NCBI RefSeq assembly: GCF_000510725.1
Contig: NZ_AZNZ01000004.1
Span: 1-64,000 of the forward strand
Direction of reading: 5' to 3'
Length of the DNA: 64,000 bases
Source: Pseudoxanthomonas sp. J31
GTDB taxonomy: Bacteria; Pseudomonadota; Gammaproteobacteria; Xanthomonadales; Xanthomonadaceae
The position numbers and the translations under genes were made by a program. Under the pieces are notes generated by a model, which saw only the letters and a program-made list of their open reading frames with translations, was not told where the DNA came from and did no database searches. This document shows, piece after piece, positions 22,052 to 30,959 of this stretch (positions are counted from its first letter, which is position 1; every line of letters starts with the position of its first letter).

Positions 22052-24208
22052 TCAGAACTTGCCGTAATACCCTTCCTTGAGGGCATCGAACAGGTTGGCG
22101 GCGGTGTGCACCTCGCCGTCGTACTCGATCTCCTCGTTGCCCTTGACCTCCACCACCGAGCCGTCCTCCAGCTCGAAGCGGTACAGGGTGTTCTCCAGGT
22201 CCTTCTCCTTGACCAGCACGCCCTGGAAGGCGGCCGGGTTGAAGCGGAAGGTGGTGCAGCCCTTCAGACCCTGCTTGTAGGCGTACAGGTAGATGTCCTT
22301 GAACTGCTCGTACGGGTAGTCGGTGGGGACGTTGGCGGTCTTGGAGATGGAGCTGTCCACCCACTTCTGGGCGGCGGCCTGCACGTCCACGTGCTCCTTC
22401 GGCGAGATGTCGTCGGCGGAGATGAAGTAGTCCGGCAGCTTCGCCTCCGGGTCGTCGGAGAACGGCATCGCCTTGGGGTTGACGAAGTGGCGGTAGGCCA
22501 GCAGTTCGTAGCTGTAGACGTCCACCTTCTCCTTGCTCTTCTTGCCCTCGCGGATCACGTTGCGGCTGTAGTGGTGCGCGAACGAGGGCTCGATGCCGTT
22601 GGAGGCGTTGTTGGCCAGCGACAGGGAGATGGTGCCGGTCGGGGCGATGGAGCTGTGGTGGGTGAAGCGGGCGCCGACCTCGGCCAGCTCGTCCACCAGG
22701 TCCGGGGCCACGGTGGCGATGCGCTGCATGTAGCGGCTGTAGCGGGCGTGCAGCACCTTGCCTTCGATCTCCTGGCCCACGCGCCAGCCGTCCTTCGCCA
22801 TCTCCGGGCGCTGGCGCAGCATCTGCGGGGTCACGGTGAAGGTCTCGTCCATGATCGGGGCCGGGCCCTTCTCCTTGGCCAGCGACAGGCCCACTTCCCA
22901 GCCGGCCACGGCCATCTCCCGGGCCACCTGCTCGGTGAACTCCAGGCTCTCGGCCGAGCCGTACTTCATCTTGAGCATGGTCAGGGTCGAGCCCAGGCCC
23001 AGGAAGCCCATGCCGTGGCGGCGCTTGCGCAGGATCTCCTGGCGCTGCTGCTCCAGCGGCAGGCCGTTGACCTCGACCACGTTGTCCAGCATGCGGGTGA
23101 ACACGCGCACCACTTCCTTGTACTCCTCCCAGTCGAAGGAGGCCTTGTCGGTGAAGGGGTCGCGCACGAACTTGGTCAGGTTGACCGAGCCCAGCAGGCA
23201 GGCGCCGTACGGCGGCAGCGGCTGCTCGCCGCAGGGGTTGGTGGCGCGGATGTTCTCGCACCACCAGTTGTTGTTCATCTCGTTGACGCGGTCGATCAGG
23301 ATGAAGCCCGGCTCGGCGTAGTCGTACGTCGAGACCATGATCATGTCCCACAGGTGCCGCGCCTTGATGTGGCCGTAGACGCGGCAGGCGACCATGCCAT
23401 CGTCGCGCACGATGTAGGCGTCGTCGTGGGCCGGCCAGTCGCGCCAGACCACCTGCTCGGGGTTGGAGAGGTCCAGGTCGGCCTCTTCCTTGCGGTTGAC
23501 CGGGAACACCAGCGGCCAGTCGGCGTCGGTCTCCACCGCCTGCATGAAGCCGTCGGTGACCAGCAGCGAGAGGTTGAACTGGCGCAGGCGCCCGTCCTCG
23601 CGCTTGGCGCGGATGAAGTCCTTAACGTCCGGGTGGGAGACGTCGAAGGTGCCCATCTGCGCGCCGCGGCGGCCGCCGGCCGACGAGACGGTGAAGCACA
23701 TCTTGTCGAAGATATCCATGAAGGACATCGGGCCGGAGGTGTAGGCGCCGGCGCCGGCCACGAACGCGCCGCGCGGGCGCAGGGTCGAGAACTCGTAGCC
23801 GATGCCGCAGCCGGCCTTCAGGGTCAGGCCGGCCTCGTGGACCTTCTGCAGGATGCCGTCCATCGAGTCGCCGATGGTGCCGGAGACGGTGCAGTTGATG
23901 GTGCTGGTGGCCGGCTTGTGCTCCTGCGCGCCGGCGTTGGAGGTGATGCGGCCGGCCGGGATCGCGCCGCGGCGCAGCGCCCACAGGAAACGCTCGTACC
24001 AGTAGGTGCGCTTCTCTTCGGTCTGCTCGGCATCGGCCAGGGCCCGGGCCACGCGCTGGTAGGTGCCGTCGACGTCGGCGTCCAGCGGCACCCCCTGCTT
24101 GGTCTTCAGGCGGTACTTCTTGTCCCAGATGTCCTGGGAAGCCGGCTGCAGCGGGATCTCCGCGACGGGTTTGTCCGTATTGACCACTTCGAGGCGCACC
24201 GTACTCAT
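22052..24208 (-). CDS. nrdJ: adenosylcobalamin-dependent ribonucleoside-diphosphate reductase, catalytic subunit
   Basis: The 718-residue product is the main subunit of class II ribonucleotide reductase, which makes deoxynucleotides with a radical from coenzyme B12 and so works with or without oxygen. Seen: ITSNAGAQ, STINCTVSGTIGDSMD (first redox Cys), SSAGGRRGAQMG, the active-site block NPCGEQPLPPYGACLLGSVNL (Asn-Cys-Glu), and APTGTISL. The chain stops before the Cys-rich end, which nrdJb supplies. GGAGA lies before the ATG. Tandem NrdR-like boxes are about 210-255 bases upstream. No cobalamin riboswitch is visible. Confidence 0.95.
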   Translation of the reverse strand: MSTVRLEVVNTDKPVAEIPLQPASQDIWDKKYRLKTKQGVPLDADVDGTYQRVARALADAEQTEEKRTYWYERFLWALRRGAIPAGRITSNAGAQEHKPATSTINCTVSGTIGDSMDGILQKVHEAGLTLKAGCGIGYEFSTLRPRGAFVAGAGAYTSGPMSFMDIFDKMCFTVSSAGGRRGAQMGTFDVSHPDVKDFIRAKREDGRLRQFNLSLLVTDGFMQAVETDADWPLVFPVNRKEEADLDLSNPEQVVWRDWPAHDDAYIVRDDGMVACRVYGHIKARHLWDMIMVSTYDYAEPGFILIDRVNEMNNNWWCENIRATNPCGEQPLPPYGACLLGSVNLTKFVRDPFTDKASFDWEEYKEVVRVFTRMLDNVVEVNGLPLEQQRQEILRKRRHGMGFLGLGSTLTMLKMKYGSAESLEFTEQVAREMAVAGWEVGLSLAKEKGPAPIMDETFTVTPQMLRQRPEMAKDGWRVGQEIEGKVLHARYSRYMQRIATVAPDLVDELAEVGARFTHHSSIAPTGTISLSLANNASNGIEPSFAHHYSRNVIREGKKSKEKVDVYSYELLAYRHFVNPKAMPFSDDPEAKLPDYFISADDISPKEHVDVQAAAQKWVDSSISKTANVPTDYPYEQFKDIYLYAYKQGLKGCTTFRFNPAAFQGVLVKEKDLENTLYRFELEDGSVVEVKGNEEIEYDGEVHTAANLFDALKEGYYGKF

Positions 24209-24416
24209 GCTGTTGGGATCTCCTTCCGCACCGTAATCCAGTTGGGGGCCGGGGTGGGAACGAGAAGGGCACGCCGTGGCGACGCGAAGACGCGCCGCCT
24301 GCCGGAGTCAGGCGCCGGGTTTGTCGCGGCCTGCGCGGCCGCTTCCGTACGCAATTTCCTGTCCCATCCGCTCGCCGCTCCGGCGTTGGGCCCGCAGTGT
24401 TGGCTATTCACCTAAA

Positions 24417-24464
24417 CCACCAATCACTGGGGCCAGCGTTGTGTTCGACCGCTATATCTAGTGG
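24417..24464 (-). promoter_or_regulatory. tandem NrdR-like boxes upstream of nrdJ
   Basis: CCACTAGATATAGCGG (24464-24449, minus strand) resembles the 16-base NrdR palindrome. A weaker partner, CCCCAGTGATTGGTGG (24432-24417), lies exactly 16 bases away, so the centres are 32 bases apart, the usual three-helical-turn spacing. NrdR is the ATP/dATP-sensing repressor of ribonucleotide reductase genes. The nearer box is poorly conserved. Confidence 0.55.
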
Positions 24465-24700
24465 CTCGACAGGCGGCCAAGCTAAGCCCGGGCGGCGGGC
24501 AGTGTCAACCGCGATTCGACAAACGCAGCAACGGCGGGAGCGGGCTTCCGGGCGGGGGCGTACGGAACAGATGGAATGCGCAGGTCAAGAGGGGTTTCAC
24601 CGCCGGTTTAGCGCCCCGGGGCGACACTCGTTCAGCTTGATGACGTGCCCTGCCGCCCCCATGGTGGCGGCGTTCCCATCCACGCCAGCCAGGAACCTGC

Positions 24701-26155
24701 ATGCGCCGCGCGACCTCGCTCATCGCCCTGACCGCTGCCGCCGCCTTCGGGGGCTTTGCCGCCACCGCCGTGCGCGAAGCCCTGGACAACCGCGCCCACG
24801 CCAGCCCCGCCCCGGTGCCGGCCGCGCCGGCGCCGACCGCCAGCGTGCCCATGGCCGCCGCCCTGCCGGTGGCGGTGGACGGGCAGCAGCTGCCCTCGCT
24901 GGCGCCGATGCTGCAGCGGGTGCTGCCGGCGGTGGTCAGCATCCACACCAAGACCCGGGTGCGGGTGCGCAACCCGTTCTTCGACGACCCGTTCTTCCGG
25001 CGCATGTTCCCGCAGGTGCCGCAGGAGCGGATCAACGAGTCGCTGGGCTCGGGCGTGATCATCGACGCCGGCCGCGGCTACGTGCTGACCAACCACCACG
25101 TGATCGAGGGCGCCGACGACGTGTCGGTGTCGCTGGCCGACGGCCGCACCTTCACCGCCGAGTTCCTCGGCTCGGACGCGGACACCGACGTGGCCCTGAT
25201 CCGGATCCCGGCCGAGAAGCTGACCGAGCTGCCGCTGGGCGACAGCAGCAAGCTGCAGGTGGGCGATTTCGTGGTCGCCATCGGCAACCCGTTCGGCCTG
25301 AGCCAGACGGTCACCTCCGGCATCGTCTCGGCGGTGGGCCGCAGCGGCATCCGCGGCCTGGGCTACCAGAACTTCATCCAGACCGACGCCTCGATCAACC
25401 CGGGCAACTCCGGCGGCGCCCTGGTCAACCTGCGCGGCGAGCTGGTCGGCATCAACACCGCCTCGCTCAACCCGCGCGGCTCGATGGCCGGCAACATCGG
25501 CCTGGGCCTGGCCATCCCCTCCAACCTGGCGCGCGACGTGGTGCAGCAGCTGGTGACCACCGGCGAGGTGCGCCGCGGCACCCTGGGCGTGGACACCCAG
25601 CCGCTGGACGCGCGCCTGGCGCGCAGCCTGGGCCTGCCGGAAAACCAGCAGGGCGCGCTGGTGGCGCGGGTGCACGCCAACTCCGGTGCCGCCGCCGCGG
25701 GCCTGCGCCCGGGCGACGTGATCGTGGAGGCCGGTGGCCAGCGCATCACCAGCCCGATGGCGCTGCACAACTTCGAGGGCCTGCAGCCGGTGGGCTCGCA
25801 GGTGCCGCTGCGGGTGCTGCGCGACGGCCGCACCCTGGAGCTGCGCGCGACCCTGCGCGAGCAGCCGCGCAGCCTGGCCGGCGACGCGGTCGACCCGCGC
25901 CTGGCCGGCGCCACCCTGGCCGAGCTGCCGGAGCCGCTGCGCCAGGCGCGCGGCCAGGGCGTGCTGGTGGAGCGGGTGGCCAGCGGCAGCCGCGCCGAGG
26001 CCAACGGCCTGCGCCCGGGCGACATCATCACCGCCACCAGCGCCGGCCAGGTCTCGGACCTGTCCTCGCTGCGCTCGAGCCTGGCCGACACGCCGCGGCA
26101 GTTGGTGCTGCTGATCGAGCGCGGTAACGTGCGCGGGCGGCTGGTGCTGCAGTAA
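24701..26155 (+). CDS. periplasmic serine protease of the DegP/DegQ (HtrA) family
   Basis: The 484-residue product has a signal sequence or anchor (residues 1-24), a trypsin-like protease domain with the triad in TNHHVIEG (His), DTDVALIRI (Asp) and NPGNSGGAL (Ser), and two PDZ domains (about 290-370 and 400-480, with GLRPGDVIVEAGG and GLRPGDIITATS). The short Q-linker and FFDDPFFRRMFP loop fit DegQ/DegP. It degrades or refolds misfolded envelope proteins. The ATG follows AGGAACCTGC. An upstream heat- or envelope-stress promoter was not identified. It is followed at 88 bases by the yqjD-like gene. Confidence 0.93.
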   Translation: MRRATSLIALTAAAAFGGFAATAVREALDNRAHASPAPVPAAPAPTASVPMAAALPVAVDGQQLPSLAPMLQRVLPAVVSIHTKTRVRVRNPFFDDPFFRRMFPQVPQERINESLGSGVIIDAGRGYVLTNHHVIEGADDVSVSLADGRTFTAEFLGSDADTDVALIRIPAEKLTELPLGDSSKLQVGDFVVAIGNPFGLSQTVTSGIVSAVGRSGIRGLGYQNFIQTDASINPGNSGGALVNLRGELVGINTASLNPRGSMAGNIGLGLAIPSNLARDVVQQLVTTGEVRRGTLGVDTQPLDARLARSLGLPENQQGALVARVHANSGAAAAGLRPGDVIVEAGGQRITSPMALHNFEGLQPVGSQVPLRVLRDGRTLELRATLREQPRSLAGDAVDPRLAGATLAELPEPLRQARGQGVLVERVASGSRAEANGLRPGDIITATSAGQVSDLSSLRSSLADTPRQLVLLIERGNVRGRLVLQ

Positions 26156-26242
26156 GCGCCAGCCGTAACGGACCCTACACCGCGGGCGTGGTCAGATGGC
26201 CGCGCCCATGCCGTCCCGGCATCCCCATCCAGGAGAACGCAG

Positions 26243-26602
26243 ATGAGCCCGAACCCGAGCGAGAACATCAAGGAAAACCTCAGCGAGGCCGGTGCCCACC
26301 TGAAGTCGGCCGCCGGTGCCGCCGGCGAGGCGCTGCGTGGCGCCGCCACCGCCGCCGGCGACGAGCTGCGCCTGGGCAAGGCCAACGTCAAGGCCGAGCT
26401 GGCCGATACGGCGCTGTCGGGACTGGCCGCCGCCGAGCTGGGCGGCGAGGCCGCGCGCGAGCAGGTCGACGCCCTGCTCGACAAGGGCCGCGACCTGCTG
26501 GACAGCGCCGCCGAACTGATCCGCGAGCGCCCGCTGGCCTCCTTCGGCGTGGCCTTCGCCGCCGGCTGGCTGGTGGCCGCGCTGAGCCGCCGCGACCGCT
26601 GA
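26243..26602 (+). CDS. DUF883 family (YqjD/ElaB-like) membrane-anchored protein
   Basis: The 119-residue product is a long Ala/Glu/Lys-rich helix (residues 5-85) ending in a C-terminal membrane anchor (LASFGVAFAAGWLVAALSRR, about 97-117) with the RERPLASFGVAFAAGW pattern typical of DUF883. In E. coli YqjD and ElaB attach to the inner membrane and bind ribosomes in stationary phase. GGAGAACGCAG precedes the ATG. The next two genes resemble yqjE and yqjK, the same order as in E. coli. Confidence 0.82.
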   Translation: MSPNPSENIKENLSEAGAHLKSAAGAAGEALRGAATAAGDELRLGKANVKAELADTALSGLAAAELGGEAAREQVDALLDKGRDLLDSAAELIRERPLASFGVAFAAGWLVAALSRRDR

Positions 26603-26611
26603 CGCACGGCC

Positions 26612-27115
26612 GTGGGCGACGGGGAGCACACCGGGGACGCCGGCCCGCAGGCCGGCGCGCCGCCGCCGCTGGACGAGACGATCCGCCAGGTCGGTGACGC
26701 CGGACGCGAGGCGCTGGGCGCCACCGCCGATTCGCTGCGCGCCCTGCGCGCGCTGCTGTCGGCCGATATCGCCATGGCCCGCTCGGCCATGGGCCGGGCC
26801 CTGGCCTGGACCGGCGTGGCGGTGGTGTTCGGGGCCTCGGCCTGGCTGCTGGCCACCGCCGCGGCGGTGGCACTGATGCAGCGCCTGGGGCTGTCCTGGC
26901 TCAGCGCGCTGTCGATCGCTGCCCTGTTCAACATCGGCGTATGCGCGCTGGCCGCCTGGCGCACGGCGCGCTTCTTCGACTACATGGGCCTGCACGCCAC
27001 CCGTCGCCAGCTGAGCCGCATGGGCCTGTTCCAGGAGGACGACGAGGACGAGCCCGCGCCTGCGCCGCAGCCGTCGCAGGCCCCGCCGCCCGCGTCCCCG
27101 GAGGCGCCGCGATGA
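26612..27115 (+). CDS. YqjE-like membrane protein (phage holin family PF07332)
   Basis: The 167-residue product starts at a GTG nine bases after the DUF883 gene. It has a soluble N-terminus, a helical stretch (LRALRALLSADIAMARSAMG) and two membrane helices (about 68-92 and 97-122), then an acidic Pro-rich tail (EDDEDEPAPAPQPSQ). The helix-pair layout matches the so-called holin superfamily that includes chromosomal YqjE; this does not imply a prophage. It overlaps the next gene by four bases (ATGA), so the three genes are one operon. Confidence 0.72.
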   Translation: MGDGEHTGDAGPQAGAPPPLDETIRQVGDAGREALGATADSLRALRALLSADIAMARSAMGRALAWTGVAVVFGASAWLLATAAAVALMQRLGLSWLSALSIAALFNIGVCALAAWRTARFFDYMGLHATRRQLSRMGLFQEDDEDEPAPAPQPSQAPPPASPEAPR

Positions 27116-27597
27116 GGTTCGAGCATCTGCGCCAGCGGGTGGAGCGCGCCGAGGCGCGCGTGCAGCGCTGCATGGACCGCGCCGAGGACAGCCGCACCCG
27201 CCTGCGCGAGCACTGGCGGCTGGGCTGGACCCCGCCGCGGATCGTGGTTGCCGGCCTGGTGGCCGGGTTCCTGGTCGGCCGCGCCGAGCCGCTGGCACGG
27301 ATTGGCGCGGCGCGCTGGCTGCAGTTGCTGGGCACCGCCTCGACCATGCTGGCCTCGATCCGCGCCGCCGCTGCCTCGGCCACCGCCGAGGAAGCGGCCG
27401 AGACCGCGGCCGAGGGCGCGGCAACCGCGGAGTTCGCGGCCAGCGCCGCCCCGGCACAGGCCGCGGCGGCCGCCGCCGACGCGGTGGCCGGGGCGCGGCC
27501 ACAGCCGGCGCCCACCTATACCCACGCCGGCCCGCCGCCAGGCGCGCCGCGCGCACCGGCCCCGGCCGAAGCGGCCACCGACGTCTCCGAGCGCTAG
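27112..27597 (+). CDS. YqjK-like small protein of the DUF883 operon
   Basis: The 161-residue product starts in the ATGA overlap with the preceding gene. The N-terminal 40 residues are a charged helix (HLRQRVERAEARVQRCMDRAEDSRTRLREHW split over residues 5-35), followed by one membrane-like segment (about 42-62) and an Ala/Glu-rich, low-complexity tail. By position it corresponds to yqjK; the sequence match itself is weak. It probably acts with its two operon partners at the inner membrane. Confidence 0.6.
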   Translation: MRFEHLRQRVERAEARVQRCMDRAEDSRTRLREHWRLGWTPPRIVVAGLVAGFLVGRAEPLARIGAARWLQLLGTASTMLASIRAAAASATAEEAAETAAEGAATAEFAASAAPAQAAAAAADAVAGARPQPAPTYTHAGPPPGAPRAPAPAEAATDVSER

Positions 27598-27650
27598 CCG
27601 CGCCATCCGCATCCCCCAACGCCACGCCGGCGTCCGCCGCCCGAGGCCGC

Positions 27651-28781
27651 ATGTCTTCCCCGCCTTCCAATCCGCCCTCCCCCGATACGCCGGTCGTCGC
27701 CGAGCCGGTGCCGGTGCCGATCGACGCGCACCTGCCGCACCTGCGCCCGCGCGCGCCCGGTTCGCTGGTGGTGCTGGCCACCCTGGCGGTGGGCTTCACC
27801 CTGTGGGCGGCGCAGGAGGTGATCCTGCCGATCCTGCTGGCGATGTTCTTCGCCCTGGTCGGCAATCCGCTGATCCGGCTGCTGCGGCGGCTGTGGATCC
27901 CGCGCTTCCTGGCCGCGCTGCTGGTGCTGCTGGCCGGCCTGGCCGGCACCACCCTGCTGGCGGTGCAGCTGGTGGAGCCGGCCACCGCCTGGGCCGAGCA
28001 GGCCCCGCGCGAGGCGCGCAAGATCGGCCGCGAGCTGCAGAACCTGACCAAGCCGATGCACGAGGCCAACCGCATCGCCGAGGACATGGCCCGCGCCGCC
28101 GCCGGCGAGGCCAACCGCAAGGTGCAGGTGGTGCGCACCCGGGTCGACGATCCCTACGCGGTGCTGACCCGCACCCCGCGCCTGCTGGCCTCGGTGCTGG
28201 CGGTGATCCTGCTGACGTTCTTCTTCATGGTCTACGGCGAGAACCTGCAGCGGAACGCGATCGCGCTGCTGCCGGGGCGGCAGCAGAAGAAGTTCACGGT
28301 GGAGATCCTGCAGTCGATCGAGCACCAGGTGTCGCGCTACGTGCTGACCATCAGCCTGATCAACGCCACGGTGGGCCTGGTGTTCGCCGGCATCCTGGTG
28401 CTGCTGCGCTTCCCGCTGCAGGAGGCGCTGCTGTGGGGCACGATGGTGATGCTGCTCAACTACGCGCCGTACGTGGGCCCGCTGATCGGCATGATCGCGA
28501 TGCTGCTGGTGGGCTTCATCCGCTTCGACGAGACCCTGGCCTCGGTGACCCCGGCGGTGCTGTACCTGGTGCTGCACACCATCGAGGGCCAGCTGGTCAC
28601 CCCGATCATCCTCGGCCGCAGCATGGCGCTGTCGCCGCTGGTGCTGATCCTGGCGCTGATGCTGTTCGGCTGGCTGTGGGGCCTGGTCGGCCTGCTGCTG
28701 GCGGTGCCGCTGCTGGTGTGCGTGAAGCTGGTGCTGGAGCAGGTCGAGGGCATGCAGGGCTGGGCCAGGCTGCTGGAATGA
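27651..28781 (+). CDS. AI-2E/PerM family transporter
   Basis: The 376-residue product has eight or so membrane helices and the AI-2E-transporter pattern: LATLAVGFTLWAAQEVILPILLAM (helices 1-2), a large amphipathic loop (EAPRxxRKIGRELQNLTKPM, about 115-170), QSIEHQVSRYVLTISLINATVG, and the helix pairs around YAPYVGPLIGMI and LVTPIILGRSMALSPLVLI. Family members export small solutes or exchange cations; the name comes from TqsA. The substrate is unknown. It follows the DUF883 group by 53 bases and may share its transcript. Confidence 0.85.
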   Translation: MSSPPSNPPSPDTPVVAEPVPVPIDAHLPHLRPRAPGSLVVLATLAVGFTLWAAQEVILPILLAMFFALVGNPLIRLLRRLWIPRFLAALLVLLAGLAGTTLLAVQLVEPATAWAEQAPREARKIGRELQNLTKPMHEANRIAEDMARAAAGEANRKVQVVRTRVDDPYAVLTRTPRLLASVLAVILLTFFFMVYGENLQRNAIALLPGRQQKKFTVEILQSIEHQVSRYVLTISLINATVGLVFAGILVLLRFPLQEALLWGTMVMLLNYAPYVGPLIGMIAMLLVGFIRFDETLASVTPAVLYLVLHTIEGQLVTPIILGRSMALSPLVLILALMLFGWLWGLVGLLLAVPLLVCVKLVLEQVEGMQGWARLLE

Positions 28782-28854
28782 CCGTCGGTCTGGCTACCCA
28801 TCCGGGGAGAGCGCCTTTCACGGAGTGTTCCGCCCACGCCCGCGGCCCCGGGCC

Positions 28855-28860
28855 TACAAT
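28855..28860 (+). promoter_or_regulatory. -10 box of a probable leaderless transcript
   Basis: TACAAT lies 6 bases before the GTG start at 28867, and no Shine-Dalgarno is seen. If transcription starts 6-7 bases after the -10 box, the mRNA would begin at or near the start codon. No clear -35 hexamer is seen. Confidence 0.5.
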
Positions 28861-28866
28861 GCCCCG

Positions 28867-29598
28867 GTGAGCTTCACCGTCCGCGCCATCACCCTCGACC
28901 TCGACGACACGCTGTGGCCGTTCGCCCCGATCGGCGCGCGCATCGACCAGGTCCTGCACGAGTGGATGCTCCAGCACAGCCCGGCCACCGCGGCGATGTT
29001 CCCGGTGGAGGCGATGCGCGAGCTGCGCGAGCGCTCCTTCCGCGACAACCCGCACCTGCACCACGACCTCTCCGCCCTGCGCCGGCTGACCATCGCCGAG
29101 GCGCTGCAGGCCAGCGGCGCGTCCATGGACCTGCTGGAGCCGGCCTACGAGGTGTTCTACGCCGCCCGCAACCAGGTCGAGTGCTACCCCGACGCGATCG
29201 GGACCCTGGCGCGCATCTCCGCGCGCGTGCCGGTGGCGGCGGTGAGCAACGGCAATGCCGACCTGGAGCGGATCGGGCTGATGCAGCACTTCGCCTTCCA
29301 GCTGGGCTCGCGCGACCACGGCTACGCCAAGCCGCACCCGAGCATCTTCCACGCCGCCTGCCAGCGGCTGGGCTGCGGCCACGGCGAGGTGCTGCACGTG
29401 GGCGACCACGTGGAGATGGACGTGGCCGGCGCCGCGCGCGCCGGCCTGCGCACCTGCTGGATCAACCGCACCGGCGCGGCCTGGTCGCACCCGGAGCTGG
29501 AGCCGGACCTGGAGTTCGACACCCTGACCGCGCTGGCCGACTGGCTGGACGCCCACCTGGCCGACGCCTGCCGGCCGACTTCCGGAACCTACGCATGA
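28867..29598 (+). CDS. HAD-IA family hydrolase (YjjG-like)
   Basis: The 243-residue product has all HAD motifs: ITLDLDDTLWPF (motif I with both Asp, residues about 7-18), VSNGNADLERIG (motif II), YAKPHPSIF (motif III Lys) and VGDHVEMDVAGAARAG (motif IV). The cap insert is alpha-helical (class IA). Such enzymes dephosphorylate small phosphorylated metabolites; the substrate is open. The start is a GTG just after a TACAAT box, implying a leaderless mRNA. The stop overlaps the aminopeptidase start by four bases. Confidence 0.88.
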   Translation: MSFTVRAITLDLDDTLWPFAPIGARIDQVLHEWMLQHSPATAAMFPVEAMRELRERSFRDNPHLHHDLSALRRLTIAEALQASGASMDLLEPAYEVFYAARNQVECYPDAIGTLARISARVPVAAVSNGNADLERIGLMQHFAFQLGSRDHGYAKPHPSIFHAACQRLGCGHGEVLHVGDHVEMDVAGAARAGLRTCWINRTGAAWSHPELEPDLEFDTLTALADWLDAHLADACRPTSGTYA

Positions 29599-30959
29599 AC
29601 CCCGCTTACGCCACCCCAGGCACCCCTGCCCTTCCCCTGTACCTGCTCGACCGCGCCGGCTTTGCCGCCTGGCGCGACGCCCAGCCCGCCGCCGTGTCCG
29701 CGTGGCTGAAGGCGCAGGCCTTCGACGCCGCGCCCGGCAGCGCGGTGCTGCTGCCGGGCAGCGATGGCATCGCCGGCGCGGTGCTGGGCGTGGGCGACCG
29801 CCTGGATCCGTATGCCTACGCCCACGGTCCGCAGGCCCTGCCCGAGGGCGCCTGGGCGCCGCAGGGCGAACTGCCGGCCGACCAGCTGGCCGCGCTGCAG
29901 CTGGGCTGGGGCCTGGGCAGCTACCGCTTCGCCCGCTACAAGCAGGGCGGCCGCGCCCCGGCGCAGCTGCTGCTGGAATCCACCGACGCCGAGGCGCTGG
30001 ACGTGCTGGCCGCCTGCGTGCGCGTGCGCGACTGGGTCAACACCCCGACCGAGGACATGGGCCCGGAGCAGCTGGAGGCCATCGCCCGCGAGCTGGCGCA
30101 GGCGCACGGCGCGCAGCTGGAGGTGGTCGCCGGCGAGGAACTGCTGGCACAGAACTTCCCGGCGATCCACGCGGTCGGTCGCGCCTCGCACCGTGCCCCG
30201 CGCCTGATCGCGCTGCGCTGGGGCGATGCCGCGCATCCGCACGCGGCCCTGGTCGGCAAGGGCGTGTGCTTCGACACCGGCGGCCTGGACCTGAAGCCGG
30301 CCGACGGCATGCGCAACATGAAGAAGGACATGGGCGGCGCCGCGCACGCGCTGGCCCTGGCCGGGCTGGTGATGGCGCGCAGGCTGCCGCTGCGCCTGAC
30401 CGTGCTGGTGCCGGCAGTGGAGAACGCGGTCGGCCCGAACGCGCTGCGCCCGGGCGAGATCATTGCCACCCGCAAGGGGGTGAGCGTGGAGGTGGACAAC
30501 ACCGACGCCGAGGGCCGCCTGATCCTGTGCGACGCGCTGGCCTATGCCGCCGAGCAGCAGCCGGCGCTGGTGCTGGACTTCGCCACCCTGACCGGCGCGG
30601 CGCGCATCGCCCTGGGCCCGGACCTGCCGGCGCTGTTCGCCAACGACGACGCCCTGGCCGAGGGCTGGCTGGCCGCCGGCCGGGATACCCGCGACCCGGT
30701 CTGGCGCATGCCGCTGTGGCGCCCCTACCTGCGCTACCTGGCCAGCAACGTGGCCGACCTGGCCAATGCCGGCTCGCGCATGGCCGGCGCGGTGACCGCG
30801 GCGCTGTACCTGGAGCGCTTCCTGCCCGAGAGCCTGCCGTGGGCGCACCTGGACACCTACGCCTGGAACGACAGCGCGCGCCCGGGCCGACCGGCCGGCG
30901 GCGAGGCCCTGGGCCTGCGCTCGGCCTACGCCCTGCTGAAGGCGCGCAGCGCGGGCTGA
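29595..30959 (+). CDS. M17 family leucyl aminopeptidase (PepA-like)
   Basis: The 454-residue product is a cytosolic metallo-aminopeptidase. The C-terminal catalytic domain shows VGKGVCFDTGGLDLKP (metal and Lys), MKKDMGGAA (Asp), the signature NTDAEGRLIL and LDFATLTGAARIALG. The N-terminal domain is shorter and divergent from E. coli PepA, as in the PepA-like subfamily seen in many proteobacteria. It releases N-terminal residues from peptides using two divalent metals. Its ATG overlaps the HAD stop, so the two are cotranscribed. Confidence 0.92.
   Translation: MNPAYATPGTPALPLYLLDRAGFAAWRDAQPAAVSAWLKAQAFDAAPGSAVLLPGSDGIAGAVLGVGDRLDPYAYAHGPQALPEGAWAPQGELPADQLAALQLGWGLGSYRFARYKQGGRAPAQLLLESTDAEALDVLAACVRVRDWVNTPTEDMGPEQLEAIARELAQAHGAQLEVVAGEELLAQNFPAIHAVGRASHRAPRLIALRWGDAAHPHAALVGKGVCFDTGGLDLKPADGMRNMKKDMGGAAHALALAGLVMARRLPLRLTVLVPAVENAVGPNALRPGEIIATRKGVSVEVDNTDAEGRLILCDALAYAAEQQPALVLDFATLTGAARIALGPDLPALFANDDALAEGWLAAGRDTRDPVWRMPLWRPYLRYLASNVADLANAGSRMAGAVTAALYLERFLPESLPWAHLDTYAWNDSARPGRPAGGEALGLRSAYALLKARSAG

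Noticed and set aside
21086-24415. A 1109-codon open frame on the + strand opposite nrdJ and the H1-like gene.
   Set aside because: It is the mirror of two well-supported minus-strand genes, a usual effect of very high GC; the product is low-complexity with no fold.
24209-24700. Possible cobalamin riboswitch upstream of nrdJ.
   Set aside because: No B12-box-like segment is seen; only NrdR-like boxes are supported.
26612-27115. Prophage remnant because of the holin-family protein.
   Set aside because: The gene is in a yqjD-yqjE-yqjK-like operon; no other phage gene is nearby.
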